Part shown: piece by piece, positions 1 to 9,276 of the stretch | Position numbering within the stretch: position 1 is the stretch's first letter | Layout: each line of letters starts with the position of its first letter | Assembly: GCA_963822095.1 (NCBI GenBank) | Contig: CAWGGS010000078.1 | Location: 84,759 to 148,758 of the forward strand | DNA length: 64,000 bases | Direction of reading: 5' to 3' | Origin: CAWGGS01 sp963822095 | GTDB taxonomy: Bacteria > Desulfobacterota > Desulfobulbia > Desulfobulbales > Desulfocapsaceae | Translations under genes and position numbers: made by a program | The notes under the pieces: model-generated | Told to the model about the DNA's origin: nothing | Seen by the model: the letters and a program-made list of their open reading frames with translations, nothing else | Database searches by the model: none

Positions 1-2133
1 TGTTGTCTCATCAGGATCTGCCAGTGGCGCGGGAAGATCCATGATGAAATACTCGGCAAGGCTTTCCATTCCTACAGGCAGGGCGGGGCCGAAAGAGACT
101 TTGGGTGAAGGGTTGAAGCCTTTGGAAAAATGGGTCTGGATCCGGGCACGGCGCAAGGTTCGGAATATCAATTGCAGAATTTCCAGGTGGCCGAGATAAC
201 AGATATCGCCGACTCGTTCATAGTTTACCAGGTACTTCAAATGCTGTTCATTGCCCTCCTTGGTCTTGGTGAGCCCGGTGGGAGAGGGAGTAGGCCGCAT
301 TGTTGCAGGCTTGTCCTGGACTTTCGGCTTGATTGTAAGGAAATCACAGACACCGCATTTCTGGCAACCGTGATAACGGCAATCCGGGGTATAGGCGAGG
401 TCGTGGGCCTTTGCGAGTTCGTCTCGTAAAAACTCGTCGTCCACACCGCTTTGCAGATGTTGCCAGGGAAGGATCTCGGCAAAGTCCCTCTTGCGAAGAT
501 AGGAATTAAGATCGAGTTTGCATTGTCCGGCAGCCTCCACCCAGGTGGCAAGTCTGAAGTGGTCGGACCAGCCGTCGAGACGGGCACCGTTTTTCCAGGC
601 GGTCACCAGGAGTTTTGCCAAACGTCTGTCGCCGCGGGAAAAGACCCCTTCGAGAAAGCTCTGCTCAGGGTCGTGCCATTTCAGCTTACAGCCGCGTCGC
701 GGCAGAATCTCTCTGAGCCTGTTGATCCGTTCCCTGCTCTCCTCTATGCCCAGTTGCCTTTCCCACTGGAAGGGGGTGTGCGGTTTGGGAACGAAGGTAC
801 CTACGCTGACATTTATCTGATGGCGTCTGTTGCCGCTTCCAGCTCCTTGCGCCATTGTCTTGCGGGCAAGATCGGCTATGGCCTCCACATCCTCCCAGGT
901 TTCCGTCGGCAGACCGATCATGAAGTAAAGTTTCATGACGTTCCAGCCAAGCGAGAAGGCATCGCGGCAGGTGGACAAAAGGTCCTCTTCGGTTATCCCC
1001 TTGTTGATGAATTGTCGAAGACGTTCGCTACCTGCCTCTGGCGCAACAGTAAACCCCGTTTTCCGAACTCTTCTGATCTGGTCCATTATCGGCTGGGTCA
1101 AGGTTCCTACCCGCATCGAAGGCATCGAGACCGAGACGAAGCTTGAGGCAAAGGTGTCCATTAGTGAGGGCAGGAGCTGCTCCAGGCAGGAATAGTCTCC
1201 AGTGGAAAGTGAAAGCAAGGCCAGCTCTTCGAATCCGGAAGCAGCTATACCCTGTTTTGCAATATCGAGTATCTTTTCAGGCGATCGCTCGCGGACGGGC
1301 CTGTAGGTAATTCCAGCCTGGCAGAACCTGCAGCCCCTGGTGCAACCACGGGCGATTTCTATACCCAGGCGGTCATGGATGATTTTGGCGTTGGGAACCA
1401 GAGGTCTTTTCAGATGATCCGTTCGGTTAAGGTCGGAAAGGATACGGCGGTCAACAGACGGGTGCTGTTTTTCATGGCAGGCTATCCTGCTGATCCTGCC
1501 CGATTGGTCGTAACTCGCTGTATAGAATGATGGAATATAGATTCCCCCAACTGTGGCCAGTTCCTTTAAAAGGTCTGCTTTCGGCTGGCGGGTCTGTTTG
1601 GCCTTTATAACCATATCCGCTATTTCAAGGATGGCTTCTTCTCCGTCTCCTAAAAGGATCGCATCAAAAAAATCGGCAACCGGCTCTGGATTGAAGGAAC
1701 ACGAACCCCCGCCGAGTATCAGCGGAGCATCTTCACCTCTGTCAGCTGCCGGGAAAGGAAGACCGGCAAGATGAAGGATGGTGAGGATATTACTGTAGCA
1801 GAGTTCATAAGGGAGGGTTATTCCGAGAATATCGAATTCCTTCAAGGCATGTCCGGATTCGAGTGAGCCTAAGAAGAGGTTGTTTTCGCGTAATTGTTTC
1901 TCGGCATCGATATCAGGACAAAAACAGCGTTCGGCAAAAATGTCGGCTCGATCGTTTAGCACATGATAGAGAATTTGCAGTCCTTGATGCGACATGCCTA
2001 TCTCATAGAGATCGGGAAAGATCAAAGCGCAATGGAGCTGGGTATCGGTCCACGATTTGTGCACGGTATTATATTCATGCCCGAGATAGCGGCCGGGTTT
2101 ATTTAGGTACGGCAGGATGGCGGTGTTTTTCAT
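1..2133 (-). CDS. Radical SAM protein with B12-binding-like N-terminus and C-terminal DUF2344 domain (partial)
   Basis: The reading frame is open from the ATG at 2133 to the left window edge (711 codons), so the C-terminus is missing. The N-terminal ~190 residues resemble a cobalamin-binding-like domain; then comes the radical SAM cluster motif RGCTRGCRFCQAG (CX3CX2C, near positions 1325-1350), which binds a [4Fe-4S] cluster and SAM. Near the left edge the protein continues into a TIGR03936/DUF2344-type region (GHLEILQLIFRTLRRA, then SKGFNPSPKVSFGPALPVG). The fusion of TIGR03960 and TIGR03936 types is known in anaerobes, often next to ribonuclease G. Its substrate is not established; an RNA modification role is only an inference. 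The family call is firm, the function is not. Confidence 0.85.
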   Translation of the reverse strand, partial: MKNTAILPYLNKPGRYLGHEYNTVHKSWTDTQLHCALIFPDLYEIGMSHQGLQILYHVLNDRADIFAERCFCPDIDAEKQLRENNLFLGSLESGHALKEFDILGITLPYELCYSNILTILHLAGLPFPAADRGEDAPLILGGGSCSFNPEPVADFFDAILLGDGEEAILEIADMVIKAKQTRQPKADLLKELATVGGIYIPSFYTASYDQSGRISRIACHEKQHPSVDRRILSDLNRTDHLKRPLVPNAKIIHDRLGIEIARGCTRGCRFCQAGITYRPVRERSPEKILDIAKQGIAASGFEELALLSLSTGDYSCLEQLLPSLMDTFASSFVSVSMPSMRVGTLTQPIMDQIRRVRKTGFTVAPEAGSERLRQFINKGITEEDLLSTCRDAFSLGWNVMKLYFMIGLPTETWEDVEAIADLARKTMAQGAGSGNRRHQINVSVGTFVPKPHTPFQWERQLGIEESRERINRLREILPRRGCKLKWHDPEQSFLEGVFSRGDRRLAKLLVTAWKNGARLDGWSDHFRLATWVEAAGQCKLDLNSYLRKRDFAEILPWQHLQSGVDDEFLRDELAKAHDLAYTPDCRYHGCQKCGVCDFLTIKPKVQDKPATMRPTPSPTGLTKTKEGNEQHLKYLVNYERVGDICYLGHLEILQLIFRTLRRARIQTHFSKGFNPSPKVSFGPALPVGMESLAEYFIMDLPAPLADPDETT

Positions 2134-2174
2134 TCTTGTTTTTCCAGCAAAAATGTTTTAATGCTGTTCTATTA

Positions 2175-2203
2175 ATTACAATGAGTTATGTCAGTCTTGC
2201 CAA
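2175..2203 (-). promoter_or_regulatory. Sigma-70 type promoter of the radical SAM gene
   Basis: On the minus strand TTGGCA (2198-2203) and TGTAAT (2175-2180) are separated by 17 bases; each hexamer matches the consensus at five of six positions. Transcription would begin about 35 bases before the ATG at 2133. The rest of the gap up to 2576 shows nothing else I can support. Confidence 0.55.
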
Positions 2204-2576
2204 AAGGCCCGATTATTTTTGGGATTGGTGTCGAAAAAGAGTAAGTATGTTATGTAGTTTAAGTAACATCAGATTTTCTGCCTATGTGGAGACAATTGTT
2301 CTTTTTCGATTCGTAAAGATTTGTCGGTTTCCGGGAGCCGGAATTTTTCCCTTGAGGAATGTCAAACCGTACTGATTTTTATGAACATCTCCCATGAGCT
2401 GTAGATCTACCATGCTGGAGTACCCGGGTTTTCATATTCCATTGTAGCCGGCCGGTCTGATCCAGCCATGCTGGTTTAACTGAAATCGGCAGACTTTTCA
2501 AGACAGGAGAGTTTTTTTATCAAAACAGTATGAACATATCTTTGAAAACATAATGTTATCTGAGAGGATTGACCGT

Positions 2577-3749
2577 ATGAGATATCCAAAAGCCATCTTT
2601 TTGACCTTGACCCTCCTGCTTTTTCTACCTTCCGTATCGAAAGCAATACCAAACGATGTTTTACTTAAAGCAGTTACCTTTCAACAAGGCAGTGTAAAAG
2701 GTGATGTCGTACATTTTGCTTTAAGTGGTGAACTACAGCCCAAGATATTTTTGCTCCATGGGGATAATCCGCGTCTTGTCGTGAATTTCTACAATGCCAG
2801 ATGTTCCATTCACGTACTGCCCAATATGGCTGTCAACGGCAAAGAGGTGAAGCGGATTCGGGTCGGTATTCATCCCAAGCAACCTCCTCATATCAGTGTT
2901 GTGCTCGATCTCATTCCCGGAAGTGATTACAGCTATACACATGCTTTTAATCTAAAAACCAGTACCCTGCTGCTGACCGTTTCCCGGAAGGAAAAGCATG
3001 CCCCCGTCGTTCAACAAAAAAAGGTTCTACCCCCGCCTCCTATCAAGGCCAAATCGGCTGGGAAAAAGGCTGTTCAGTCTTCCCCTGCCGTTAATAAATT
3101 AATCAATGGAGCAGAGAAAAAGAAATTGGAGAAAGGAAAGATTGCGCCTCCAAAAAAGATGGAGACCCGTAAAAAAACCGCCTCTCCTTTTAATATATCT
3201 CAAAAAAATAAATCAATAGAATCTTCTTTCAAGAACAAGGGTATGGCTGCTCATGAACCCAACAAACCTGGAAAGAAAAGCAACCAAGAGCCCAAAAACA
3301 AGCTTGAAACAAAGAAAATGGTGGAGCATGGACAGAAGTCTGCCAAATCAGAGGCTTCCGACCAAAAACCTCGACCATTTTTGAAAAGAGTGTCTTTTGA
3401 AAAGACTACCGGGAAAGGTGAAATGGTCATGTTTAAATTAAATGACTTTTTCCCACCAAAGGTCTTTGGTGTTGAGAAAGGGGAGCCCAAGGTAATCTGT
3501 GATTTCCTCAACGCTCGGCTGGGTGACCAGGTGAAAGACACGATCAAAAGTAACGGCCGGTTTGTAAAATCAGTGCAGATTACCAAACAGACCAATCCCG
3601 ACAAAGTGAGGGTGATCCTGAATCTAATTCCCAATAAAAACTACGATTTACAGCAGGTCTTTTTCAAGGAGGACAACCTCTTTGTGATCATAGTCAATTC
3701 CCAGGATCTTCTGGATAAGGAGAAGAAGAAGCCTGCCACCAAAATCTAA
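2577..3749 (+). CDS. Exported protein with two AMIN-like domains joined by a Lys-rich linker
   Basis: I place the start at the ATG at 2577, which has GAGAGG nine bases upstream and opens directly into a signal peptide (RYPKAIFLTLTLLLFLPSV, cleaved near SKA); an upstream in-frame ATG at 2553 lacks a ribosome site. Residues ~30-130 and ~265-380 are two similar AMIN-type beta domains (for example LHGDNPRLVVNFYNARC and EKGEPKVICDFLNARLG). They are linked by ~130 residues very rich in Lys, Pro and Ser. AMIN domains bind peptidoglycan or localise amidases and secretin partners in the periplasm, so a cell-wall-associated scaffold is likely. There is no amidase domain here. Convergent with the lipoprotein gene downstream. 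Confidence 0.6.
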   Translation: MRYPKAIFLTLTLLLFLPSVSKAIPNDVLLKAVTFQQGSVKGDVVHFALSGELQPKIFLLHGDNPRLVVNFYNARCSIHVLPNMAVNGKEVKRIRVGIHPKQPPHISVVLDLIPGSDYSYTHAFNLKTSTLLLTVSRKEKHAPVVQQKKVLPPPPIKAKSAGKKAVQSSPAVNKLINGAEKKKLEKGKIAPPKKMETRKKTASPFNISQKNKSIESSFKNKGMAAHEPNKPGKKSNQEPKNKLETKKMVEHGQKSAKSEASDQKPRPFLKRVSFEKTTGKGEMVMFKLNDFFPPKVFGVEKGEPKVICDFLNARLGDQVKDTIKSNGRFVKSVQITKQTNPDKVRVILNLIPNKNYDLQQVFFKEDNLFVIIVNSQDLLDKEKKKPATKI

Positions 3750-3823
3750 CTCGATTGATTTGAAATACATTGCCGGAGGCTATGAACAACGGGAACACTT
3801 TTCCTTGTTGGGGTGGCGACGTA

Positions 3824-4663
3824 TCAGGGCAAGAGTTGGATGAAGTAGCCGGGAGGAGGCATGATGGTGAAGTTGTTTTTAGCAAAGACCTTATCCAATA
3901 TAATGTCGGAAAACTGAAGGGTAATCTCCGATCCCATCGGCAGATCGCTTATGGAAAACGATGTCGGTTGTCCGCATGCGCCTTCCTTTTGCCACCTGCC
4001 GTATCTGATTTGAGCGGTCGTGGAACCATTTTTATTGGTCAAGATCCTGAGAATCGGATGTCTCTCCACTGTATCAACCAGAATATATTCTTTCCCTTCG
4101 GCTATGTTTCCCGGTGCTTTTAATATTACCCAGATACCGCGACCCGAAGTATCTTTTCGGATATCCTGTATAGTGTCGCTGCTTCCGGTCGTGATGCGAC
4201 CGCTCAGCCAGGTTCCCCAGTTTCCGGTAAGCAGCCCTTGAGGAATATTGTTTCTAAGGGCCAGTGAGGCAAGGCTTCCACTAATATATTGATGACCTAG
4301 GGTATTGACCGAACTGAACACCTGACCATCGCTCACCAGGGCGAAAAGCGGTTGTCCAAGGGGGTTGATGGTGACGAATTTCAGCGAAGAGGGGAGTTGG
4401 AGCTGCAGGTATCCGGAAAATGCCTTTGTTCCAACGGGGCTTTTCCAAGTAACAGCAATCTCTGAATCAAGTGTCGACGGGCACCCGGAATCCTTTTTTA
4501 TCTGTGTTTCTATCATGGTCTTGTAGGCCTTGACTTCATCCTCCTTAAAGGTATCAGACCAGGGTTTTCCGGCGCAGCCGGAAAGAAGGAAAAGGAGAGG
4601 TAGGACGAGCAAGAAGCCAGAGAATAAACCTTTGGTGTTCCTTTTTTTTGATTCTATAGGCAT
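3824..4663 (-). CDS. LolB/DUF4292-like lipoprotein
   Basis: The N-terminus has a basic region, a hydrophobic stretch and a lipobox ending LLSG-C (Cys near residue 30), so the protein is a lipoprotein of about 250 mature residues. The body (KAFSGYLQLQLPSSLKFVTINPLGQPLFALVSDG) has the pattern of LolB/LolA-like or DUF4292 half-barrel proteins that carry lipoproteins or lipids to the outer membrane. It is the downstream partner of the TPR lipoprotein gene, 69 bp away on the same strand. The match to LolB is by overall pattern only; the molecular role is inferred. Confidence 0.55.
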   Translation of the reverse strand: MPIESKKRNTKGLFSGFLLVLPLLFLLSGCAGKPWSDTFKEDEVKAYKTMIETQIKKDSGCPSTLDSEIAVTWKSPVGTKAFSGYLQLQLPSSLKFVTINPLGQPLFALVSDGQVFSSVNTLGHQYISGSLASLALRNNIPQGLLTGNWGTWLSGRITTGSSDTIQDIRKDTSGRGIWVILKAPGNIAEGKEYILVDTVERHPILRILTNKNGSTTAQIRYGRWQKEGACGQPTSFSISDLPMGSEITLQFSDIILDKVFAKNNFTIMPPPGYFIQLLP

Positions 4664-4732
4664 GGGATGATCCCGATTAAAAAAATAAACTGGCAGTATT
4701 TCCGCTAAAACATTCCGTTGCAGTGCGAGGCG

Positions 4733-6451
4733 TCAGGGGATTTTCAAGGCCTCAATCTTTTTCTGGATGATTTCTTTATCCCGTTTTTCCGTGGCAAGCT
4801 TTAATGCCTTGGAATAGGCATTAAAGGCCTTGTCCTTTTGTCCTGTTGCCGCATATGCATCCCCTAGATGATCAAGAATATGCGGATCTTCCGGTTGCTG
4901 TGTGGTGGCCTTTTGTAATTCCAGCACTGCCAGCTTGTAGTCTTTCAGACGAAAGTAGACCCAGCCAAGGCTGTCCCGTATGAAACCGTTATCCGGTTTT
5001 TGTTTGAGTGCTCGTTTAATATAGGTGAGCGCTTGGTCAAGATTCTTATTGGCGTCGGCCCAGGAGTAACCGATAAAGTTCAAGGCTTCGGGATGGTTTG
5101 GCTTAAGCTTCAGGACCTTTTCCATGGTCTTCATTGCCAGATCGTGTTTTCCTTTATTTTCTAATAAAATTGAAAGGTCAAAGAGAAGTTGATCGTTATC
5201 CGGATAAAGAATAATGGCCTTTGAAAGGACATCCTCACTTTGTTGCAGGTCCGATTGTTCCTGGTAAAGAGAGGCGAGAAGCATGTAATATATCGGCTTT
5301 CGAGTATCTTTATCGGCGATGATCTTTTTCAGCAGCGCAAATGCCTTGTTTATTTTTTTTGTTTGACGATAAATTCGCAGCTGTAGAAAAAGGCTATCTT
5401 CATACTGGTCCGATTGGGGAGATATTTTTTTGAGGAACTGAAGGGACTTGGTCATTTTCTTTTGGTCAAAATAAGCTATTGCGAGAAGATACTCCGCCAG
5501 GGGGGATTTCTTTCTCCTCAACAGACGTGTCAATATTTTTTCCGCCTTATCGGGCATTCCCGAGTTTATATAAATTCGGCTTTCAATAATTCCTATTTTG
5601 TCAGGATTCTTTGTTAATTTTCTAAGGCGTTTCAATTCGGCAAAGGCCTTTGCCTTGTGGCCCATCGACAAATAGGTCTGTATAATCCCGAGAATTGCCT
5701 GTTCGTCATGTTTGTTGTGGACCAGGAGGGAATGATAGAGCAAGAGTGCCTTGTTGTATTTTTTGAACCGGGCCTGGAAATCGGCGATTTCAAGGACGAG
5801 TTCCTTAGACCAGTTTAGCTCCAGCGCCGATTCATATCGTTTTGCTGCCTCAGCATACTTGTTGGTCTTTTTGAACACCCTGGCCAGATAGAGATTGGCG
5901 AAATACGATTTTTTATTTTTTTCCAGCAGGGTGGTGAAGATCTCTATCGAACGCTTGTAGTCTTTCTGCTGGCTGTAGAGAAGTCCCAACCGCAGCATAA
6001 GGGTTTCATTATTCGGGTCATGGACCCTTGCTTCCCGATAAAGGCGGATTGCTTCGGGTATGTGATCATTATGGATATTGATGTCCGCGAGGAGAATACG
6101 CTGGGTGTTGTTGTCGGGATGTTTGGCAATAAAGGCCTTGAGCCATATTTTAGCCTCTTCTATTTTCCCCAGGCGAATCAGAAGGATGGGGATCTTTTCA
6201 TTGATATAATCAGCGGTTGGGTCACAGGAAACGGCCTTGGTGTACATCTGCAGAGCTTCATCAGGGTTCTGTTCGTATTCGGCCTTGCTGCCGAGCAGAA
6301 AATAGTAATACGCACAACTGGGATCTATATTGGCCTGGGAGGAAGCAATTTGGGAGTTGGTGTTCTTTGCGGTGAGCATTGAGCATCCGGCAAACAGACT
6401 CAGCAACACAAAGAAACAGAGCACAACGAGGAGTTGACGGGGATTCGGCAT
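4733..6451 (-). CDS. TPR-repeat lipoprotein
   Basis: A 572-residue protein with a signal peptide and lipobox (LLSLFAG-C, Cys near residue 23), followed by tandem tetratricopeptide repeats through to the C-terminus; clear units are AYYYFLLGSKAEYEQNPDEAL, HPEALNFIGYSWADANKNL and DPHILDHLGDAYAATGQKD. TPR solenoids act as protein-protein scaffolds, here most likely at the inner face of the outer membrane. The start is two bases from the stop of tmk, so it is translated as part of the pdxA-tmk operon, and it leads into the LolB-like lipoprotein. A role in envelope assembly is inferred from this pairing. Confidence 0.8.
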   Translation of the reverse strand: MPNPRQLLVVLCFFVLLSLFAGCSMLTAKNTNSQIASSQANIDPSCAYYYFLLGSKAEYEQNPDEALQMYTKAVSCDPTADYINEKIPILLIRLGKIEEAKIWLKAFIAKHPDNNTQRILLADINIHNDHIPEAIRLYREARVHDPNNETLMLRLGLLYSQQKDYKRSIEIFTTLLEKNKKSYFANLYLARVFKKTNKYAEAAKRYESALELNWSKELVLEIADFQARFKKYNKALLLYHSLLVHNKHDEQAILGIIQTYLSMGHKAKAFAELKRLRKLTKNPDKIGIIESRIYINSGMPDKAEKILTRLLRRKKSPLAEYLLAIAYFDQKKMTKSLQFLKKISPQSDQYEDSLFLQLRIYRQTKKINKAFALLKKIIADKDTRKPIYYMLLASLYQEQSDLQQSEDVLSKAIILYPDNDQLLFDLSILLENKGKHDLAMKTMEKVLKLKPNHPEALNFIGYSWADANKNLDQALTYIKRALKQKPDNGFIRDSLGWVYFRLKDYKLAVLELQKATTQQPEDPHILDHLGDAYAATGQKDKAFNAYSKALKLATEKRDKEIIQKKIEALKIP

Positions 6452-6453
6452 AG

Positions 6454-7077
6454 TTATCTCGATTGGTACTGTCGGATGAGAGGATCAACCGCATTCATTA
6501 CCGCCATATGGACGGTTTCGATGTTTCCGGTGGCGTCGATGCGTTGGATATAGGGCAACTCGAGTGAGGCGAAAATGTCTGCAACCCGCACGAGGTAATC
6601 CTCCTGCTCAAAATCATTTAATGCCTCCCGGCGCTGGTCTATGATCCTGGCAATCCCTGTCCTCGGTGGAGCCTGGAACAGAAGGGCCAGATCCGGAGGA
6701 GGAGCGAAGCTGTTTGAGGAAAAGATTTCCTGGACATCCAGGCCTGCAGCGCCCTGATAGGCGACAGTGGACAGGATATAGCGGTCGCACAGGACGATTT
6801 CGCCGTTTTCCATGGCAGGGCGTATCATTTCCCGGATATGTTCGCGGCGATCATCGAGAAAAAGTTCCAGTTCTTGCCTGGGACTAATGCTTTCGCGGTT
6901 CTTATACAGGTCCCTGATACGTCGGCCGAATTGTCCGTCGGTTGGTTCTCTGGTCGTTACAACACAGTGACCACGTTTGGCAAGGGCCTTAGCCAGGAGC
7001 CGGAGTTGAGTGGTCTTACCTGTACCGTCTATACCCTCAAAAACAATTAGCCTGCCGGGTCCATCTGTCGTGCTCAT
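6454..7077 (-). CDS. tmk: Thymidylate kinase
   Basis: Phosphorylates dTMP to dTDP with ATP. The P-loop FEGIDGTGKTTQ lies at residues 13-24, followed by the substrate-binding REPTDG and the DRY motif in CDRYILSTVAYQG. Its 207 residues are the usual family length. The ATG overlaps the pdxA stop codon (ATGA), so the two are translationally coupled, and the TPR lipoprotein follows two bases after its stop. Confidence 0.95.
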   Translation of the reverse strand: MSTTDGPGRLIVFEGIDGTGKTTQLRLLAKALAKRGHCVVTTREPTDGQFGRRIRDLYKNRESISPRQELELFLDDRREHIREMIRPAMENGEIVLCDRYILSTVAYQGAAGLDVQEIFSSNSFAPPPDLALLFQAPPRTGIARIIDQRREALNDFEQEDYLVRVADIFASLELPYIQRIDATGNIETVHMAVMNAVDPLIRQYQSR

Positions 7078-8111
7078 GACCGGTCCCTGTCGATGGAATT
7101 TTTTGGTGTGTGTCTCTTTCTGTGCTGCAGGCGGTTGTGGGCAATTTCGGCGGCAAGCTCCACTGCCGAGCGCAGACTGGTCTCGTCCGCAAGCCCTTTT
7201 CCTGCAATATCGTAGGCTGTTCCGTGGTCCACCGATGTCCTCACGATTGGTAGCCCGAGGGTTACGTTCACCCCATCGTTAAAATGAAGCAGTTTGAAGG
7301 GAATAAGTCCCTGGTCATGGTACATACAGACCACTACGTCATATTTGCCGGCAGCGGCTTTAAAAAAAATGGTATCGGGTGGAAACGGGCCGTGAACGTC
7401 GATTCCTTCAGCACGGGCCTGCTCAATCGCAGGACCTATGTGATGCTTTTCCTCGTCGCCGAGAAGCCCCTGCTCCCCTCCATGGGGGTTGAGACCGGCA
7501 ACGGCTATTCTGGGATTTTTGATATTAAAGTCGATGCGTAACGCCTTATGGGTAATGCGGATCAATTGAAGCACCGATGATTGGTCTATCATCCCGGGGA
7601 CGGCTGAAAGCGGACAGTGGATGGTCACCAGGGTGACCCGCAGTCTTTTGCCAGCCATCATCATGACAGGATTTGGGCTTTTGGTCAGGTGAGCAAGCAT
7701 CTCGGTATGACCAAGGAAGGGGTAATCCGCATCGTGCAGCGCCTTTTTGGAGATCGGGCAGGTTGCCATTCCATCAAGGTGGCCGTCTTGTATAAGCGCA
7801 ACCGTCGTACTGATATATTCGGCCATTGCCTTGCCGGTCCGGCGATCCGGTCTGCCCCAAATCAGCGTCTCCGTTGGGAGATCGGAAAGTGGGATAACCG
7901 GTATTCCGTCTTCGGGCAAAGGCTCTCCCAGTTTCCATCCAACGGAGGGAATGCCGATTCCCAGCTCCCGACGGCATCGCTCCAATACGAAAGGATCACC
8001 GATAACCACCGGAGCAAAATCTGTGGATTCCTTTCGGCCGGCGAAATATTTAAGGATGATTTCCGGGCCGATACCCACCGGACATCCCATTGTAATTCCA
8101 ATGTGGAGCAT
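7074..8111 (-). CDS. pdxA: 4-hydroxythreonine-4-phosphate dehydrogenase, PdxA family
   Basis: Oxidises 4-phosphohydroxy-L-threonine in pyridoxal phosphate synthesis. Family signatures are LHIGITMG at the N-terminus, GHTEMLAHLT, GLNPHGGEQGLLGDEE and MYHDQGLIPFK, which include the metal-binding histidines and aspartate. I use the ATG at 8111; an in-frame TTG at 8129 would add six residues but has no better ribosome site. The usual N-terminal sequence TMGDPAGIGPE reads TMGCPVGIGPE here, so the Asp is a Cys. It overlaps tmk by four bases. Confidence 0.9.
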   Translation of the reverse strand: MLHIGITMGCPVGIGPEIILKYFAGRKESTDFAPVVIGDPFVLERCRRELGIGIPSVGWKLGEPLPEDGIPVIPLSDLPTETLIWGRPDRRTGKAMAEYISTTVALIQDGHLDGMATCPISKKALHDADYPFLGHTEMLAHLTKSPNPVMMMAGKRLRVTLVTIHCPLSAVPGMIDQSSVLQLIRITHKALRIDFNIKNPRIAVAGLNPHGGEQGLLGDEEKHHIGPAIEQARAEGIDVHGPFPPDTIFFKAAAGKYDVVVCMYHDQGLIPFKLLHFNDGVNVTLGLPIVRTSVDHGTAYDIAGKGLADETSLRSAVELAAEIAHNRLQHRKRHTPKNSIDRDRS

Positions 8112-8177
8112 AAGTAGACAATATTTCAAAAATTGAATCCGGAAAAGAGCAGGACTCCCAAAAAGATAAAAATTTTT

Positions 8178-8546
8178 TCAATGAAGGTCGAAGGCATCCA
8201 CCAACAGTTCAATTATGGGCTCCCGACCGTTCCTGATTAGAATCGAGACCACATCGAAGCGGGCCGGGCGGCCAAAAAGGTGGTTCCGGCACAGATAATC
8301 CTGGGCGACCTTTCCTATCTGTCGTTGTTTTTTTTCCGTGACTGCAGCAAACGGAGGACCGAAGGACAAGGTCCTTCGAGTCTTGACCTCGACAAAGACC
8401 AGGGTCCCCTGATCCTTCGCTATTATATCAATTTCTCCACATTTTTGCCTGTAATTCCTGACAAGAATTTTATAGCCGGACTTTTCCAGGTAAGCGGTAG
8501 CCAGATTTTCACCGATCTTCCCGAGTGTCTGCCTGTGTTCAGACAA
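8178..8546 (-). CDS. yraN: YraN/UPF0102 family predicted endonuclease
   Basis: A 122-residue protein with the compact PD-(D/E)XK-like core of the UPF0102 family: GENLATAYLEKSGYKIL, CGEIDIIAKD and LVFVEVKTR. The family resembles Holliday junction resolvases but its cellular reaction is not settled. It overlaps the end of rnhB by eight bases, the usual rnhB-yraN arrangement. Confidence 0.9.
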   Translation of the reverse strand: MSEHRQTLGKIGENLATAYLEKSGYKILVRNYRQKCGEIDIIAKDQGTLVFVEVKTRRTLSFGPPFAAVTEKKQRQIGKVAQDYLCRNHLFGRPARFDVVSILIRNGREPIIELLVDAFDLH

Positions 8547-9198
8547 ATTCCTTCACCCCTTTAAAGGTCTTGCGGTGTATGGGACAAGGCCCGTATTTTG
8601 AGATTGCCAGGCGATGTTCCTTGGTCGGATATCCTTTGTTTTTCTGGAAGTTATAGATTGGATATTGTCGGTCCAGAGTATTCATCAGCGCATCACGTTT
8701 TACCTTGGCGACAATTGAGGCCGCGGCAATTGATGCGCTCTTGCTCTCCCCCTTGGTCAGTGTGATCTGCGGGAGGGTCAGCGGAATTTCAAAGGTGCCG
8801 TCCACCAGAATAAAATCCGGTTTCATGAGCTTGTCAGCCATGTCTGTGATAGCCCGTTTCATTGCCAGAAGAGAGGCCTGCAAGATGTTTATTCTGTCAA
8901 TGGTCTCCACAGAGACCACGCCGATACCGATACCGGCGTGGATGTCTTGCAAAAGGGTGTTTAATAGGAGGCGTCGGCTGTGGGAAATTTTTTTTGAATC
9001 GAGAAAAATCCCATGATCGCAGTCGGTGGGAAGGACCACGCTTGCAGCGACGACCGGTCCGGCCAATGGGCCCCGTCCGACTTCATCGCAGCCGGCGATG
9101 CAGTTGAACCCCCTGATCTGCAGGGAGCGTTCGAAGCGGAAATTATCGCTCGGGGACGATGCGATATCGGACAAAAGGCTTTCCATTCCGCAACCCAT
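8539..9198 (-). CDS. rnhB: Ribonuclease HII
   Basis: Removes RNA from RNA-DNA hybrids and single ribonucleotides from DNA. The catalytic DE pair is in GCDEVGRGPLAGPVV (near residue 38), followed by DSKKISHSRR, a VDGT strand and the C-terminal KVKRDALM region. The length of 219 is normal with a short N-terminal extension. The start could instead be the ATG at 9186, since neither has a strong ribosome site. It follows rplS after 78 bp holding a hairpin. Confidence 0.93.
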   Translation of the reverse strand: MGCGMESLLSDIASSPSDNFRFERSLQIRGFNCIAGCDEVGRGPLAGPVVAASVVLPTDCDHGIFLDSKKISHSRRLLLNTLLQDIHAGIGIGVVSVETIDRINILQASLLAMKRAITDMADKLMKPDFILVDGTFEIPLTLPQITLTKGESKSASIAAASIVAKVKRDALMNTLDRQYPIYNFQKNKGYPTKEHRLAISKYGPCPIHRKTFKGVKEFV

Positions 9199-9210
9199 GC
9201 CAAATATGTC

Positions 9211-9255
9211 GAGGAAAAGACAGAACCCGGAGTCTTTTATGAACTCCAGGTTCTG
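9211..9255 (-). terminator. Hairpin with U-rich tail between rplS and rnhB
   Basis: On the minus strand CAGAACC-T-GGAGT pairs with ACTCC-G-GGTTCTG across a nine-base loop (a roughly 13-bp stem with one G-U pair), followed by TCTTTTCC. It looks like a partial terminator or processing site that would lower expression of rnhB-yraN relative to rplS. Confidence 0.45.
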
Positions 9256-9276
9256 TTCACTGGTGGTACCGGAGGC

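Noticed and set aside
451..1146. Plus-strand frame of 231 codons
   Set aside because: It is the antisense of the radical SAM gene, whose minus-strand frame has the cluster motif and family identity.
1863..2375. Plus-strand frame of 170 codons crossing the radical SAM start
   Set aside because: No ribosome site and no recognisable protein; it overlaps the real start and promoter on the other strand.
3750..3823. Possible terminator between the AMIN gene and the convergent lipoprotein
   Set aside because: The AACAACGGGA/TCCTTGTT pairing is weak and has no T-run on either side.
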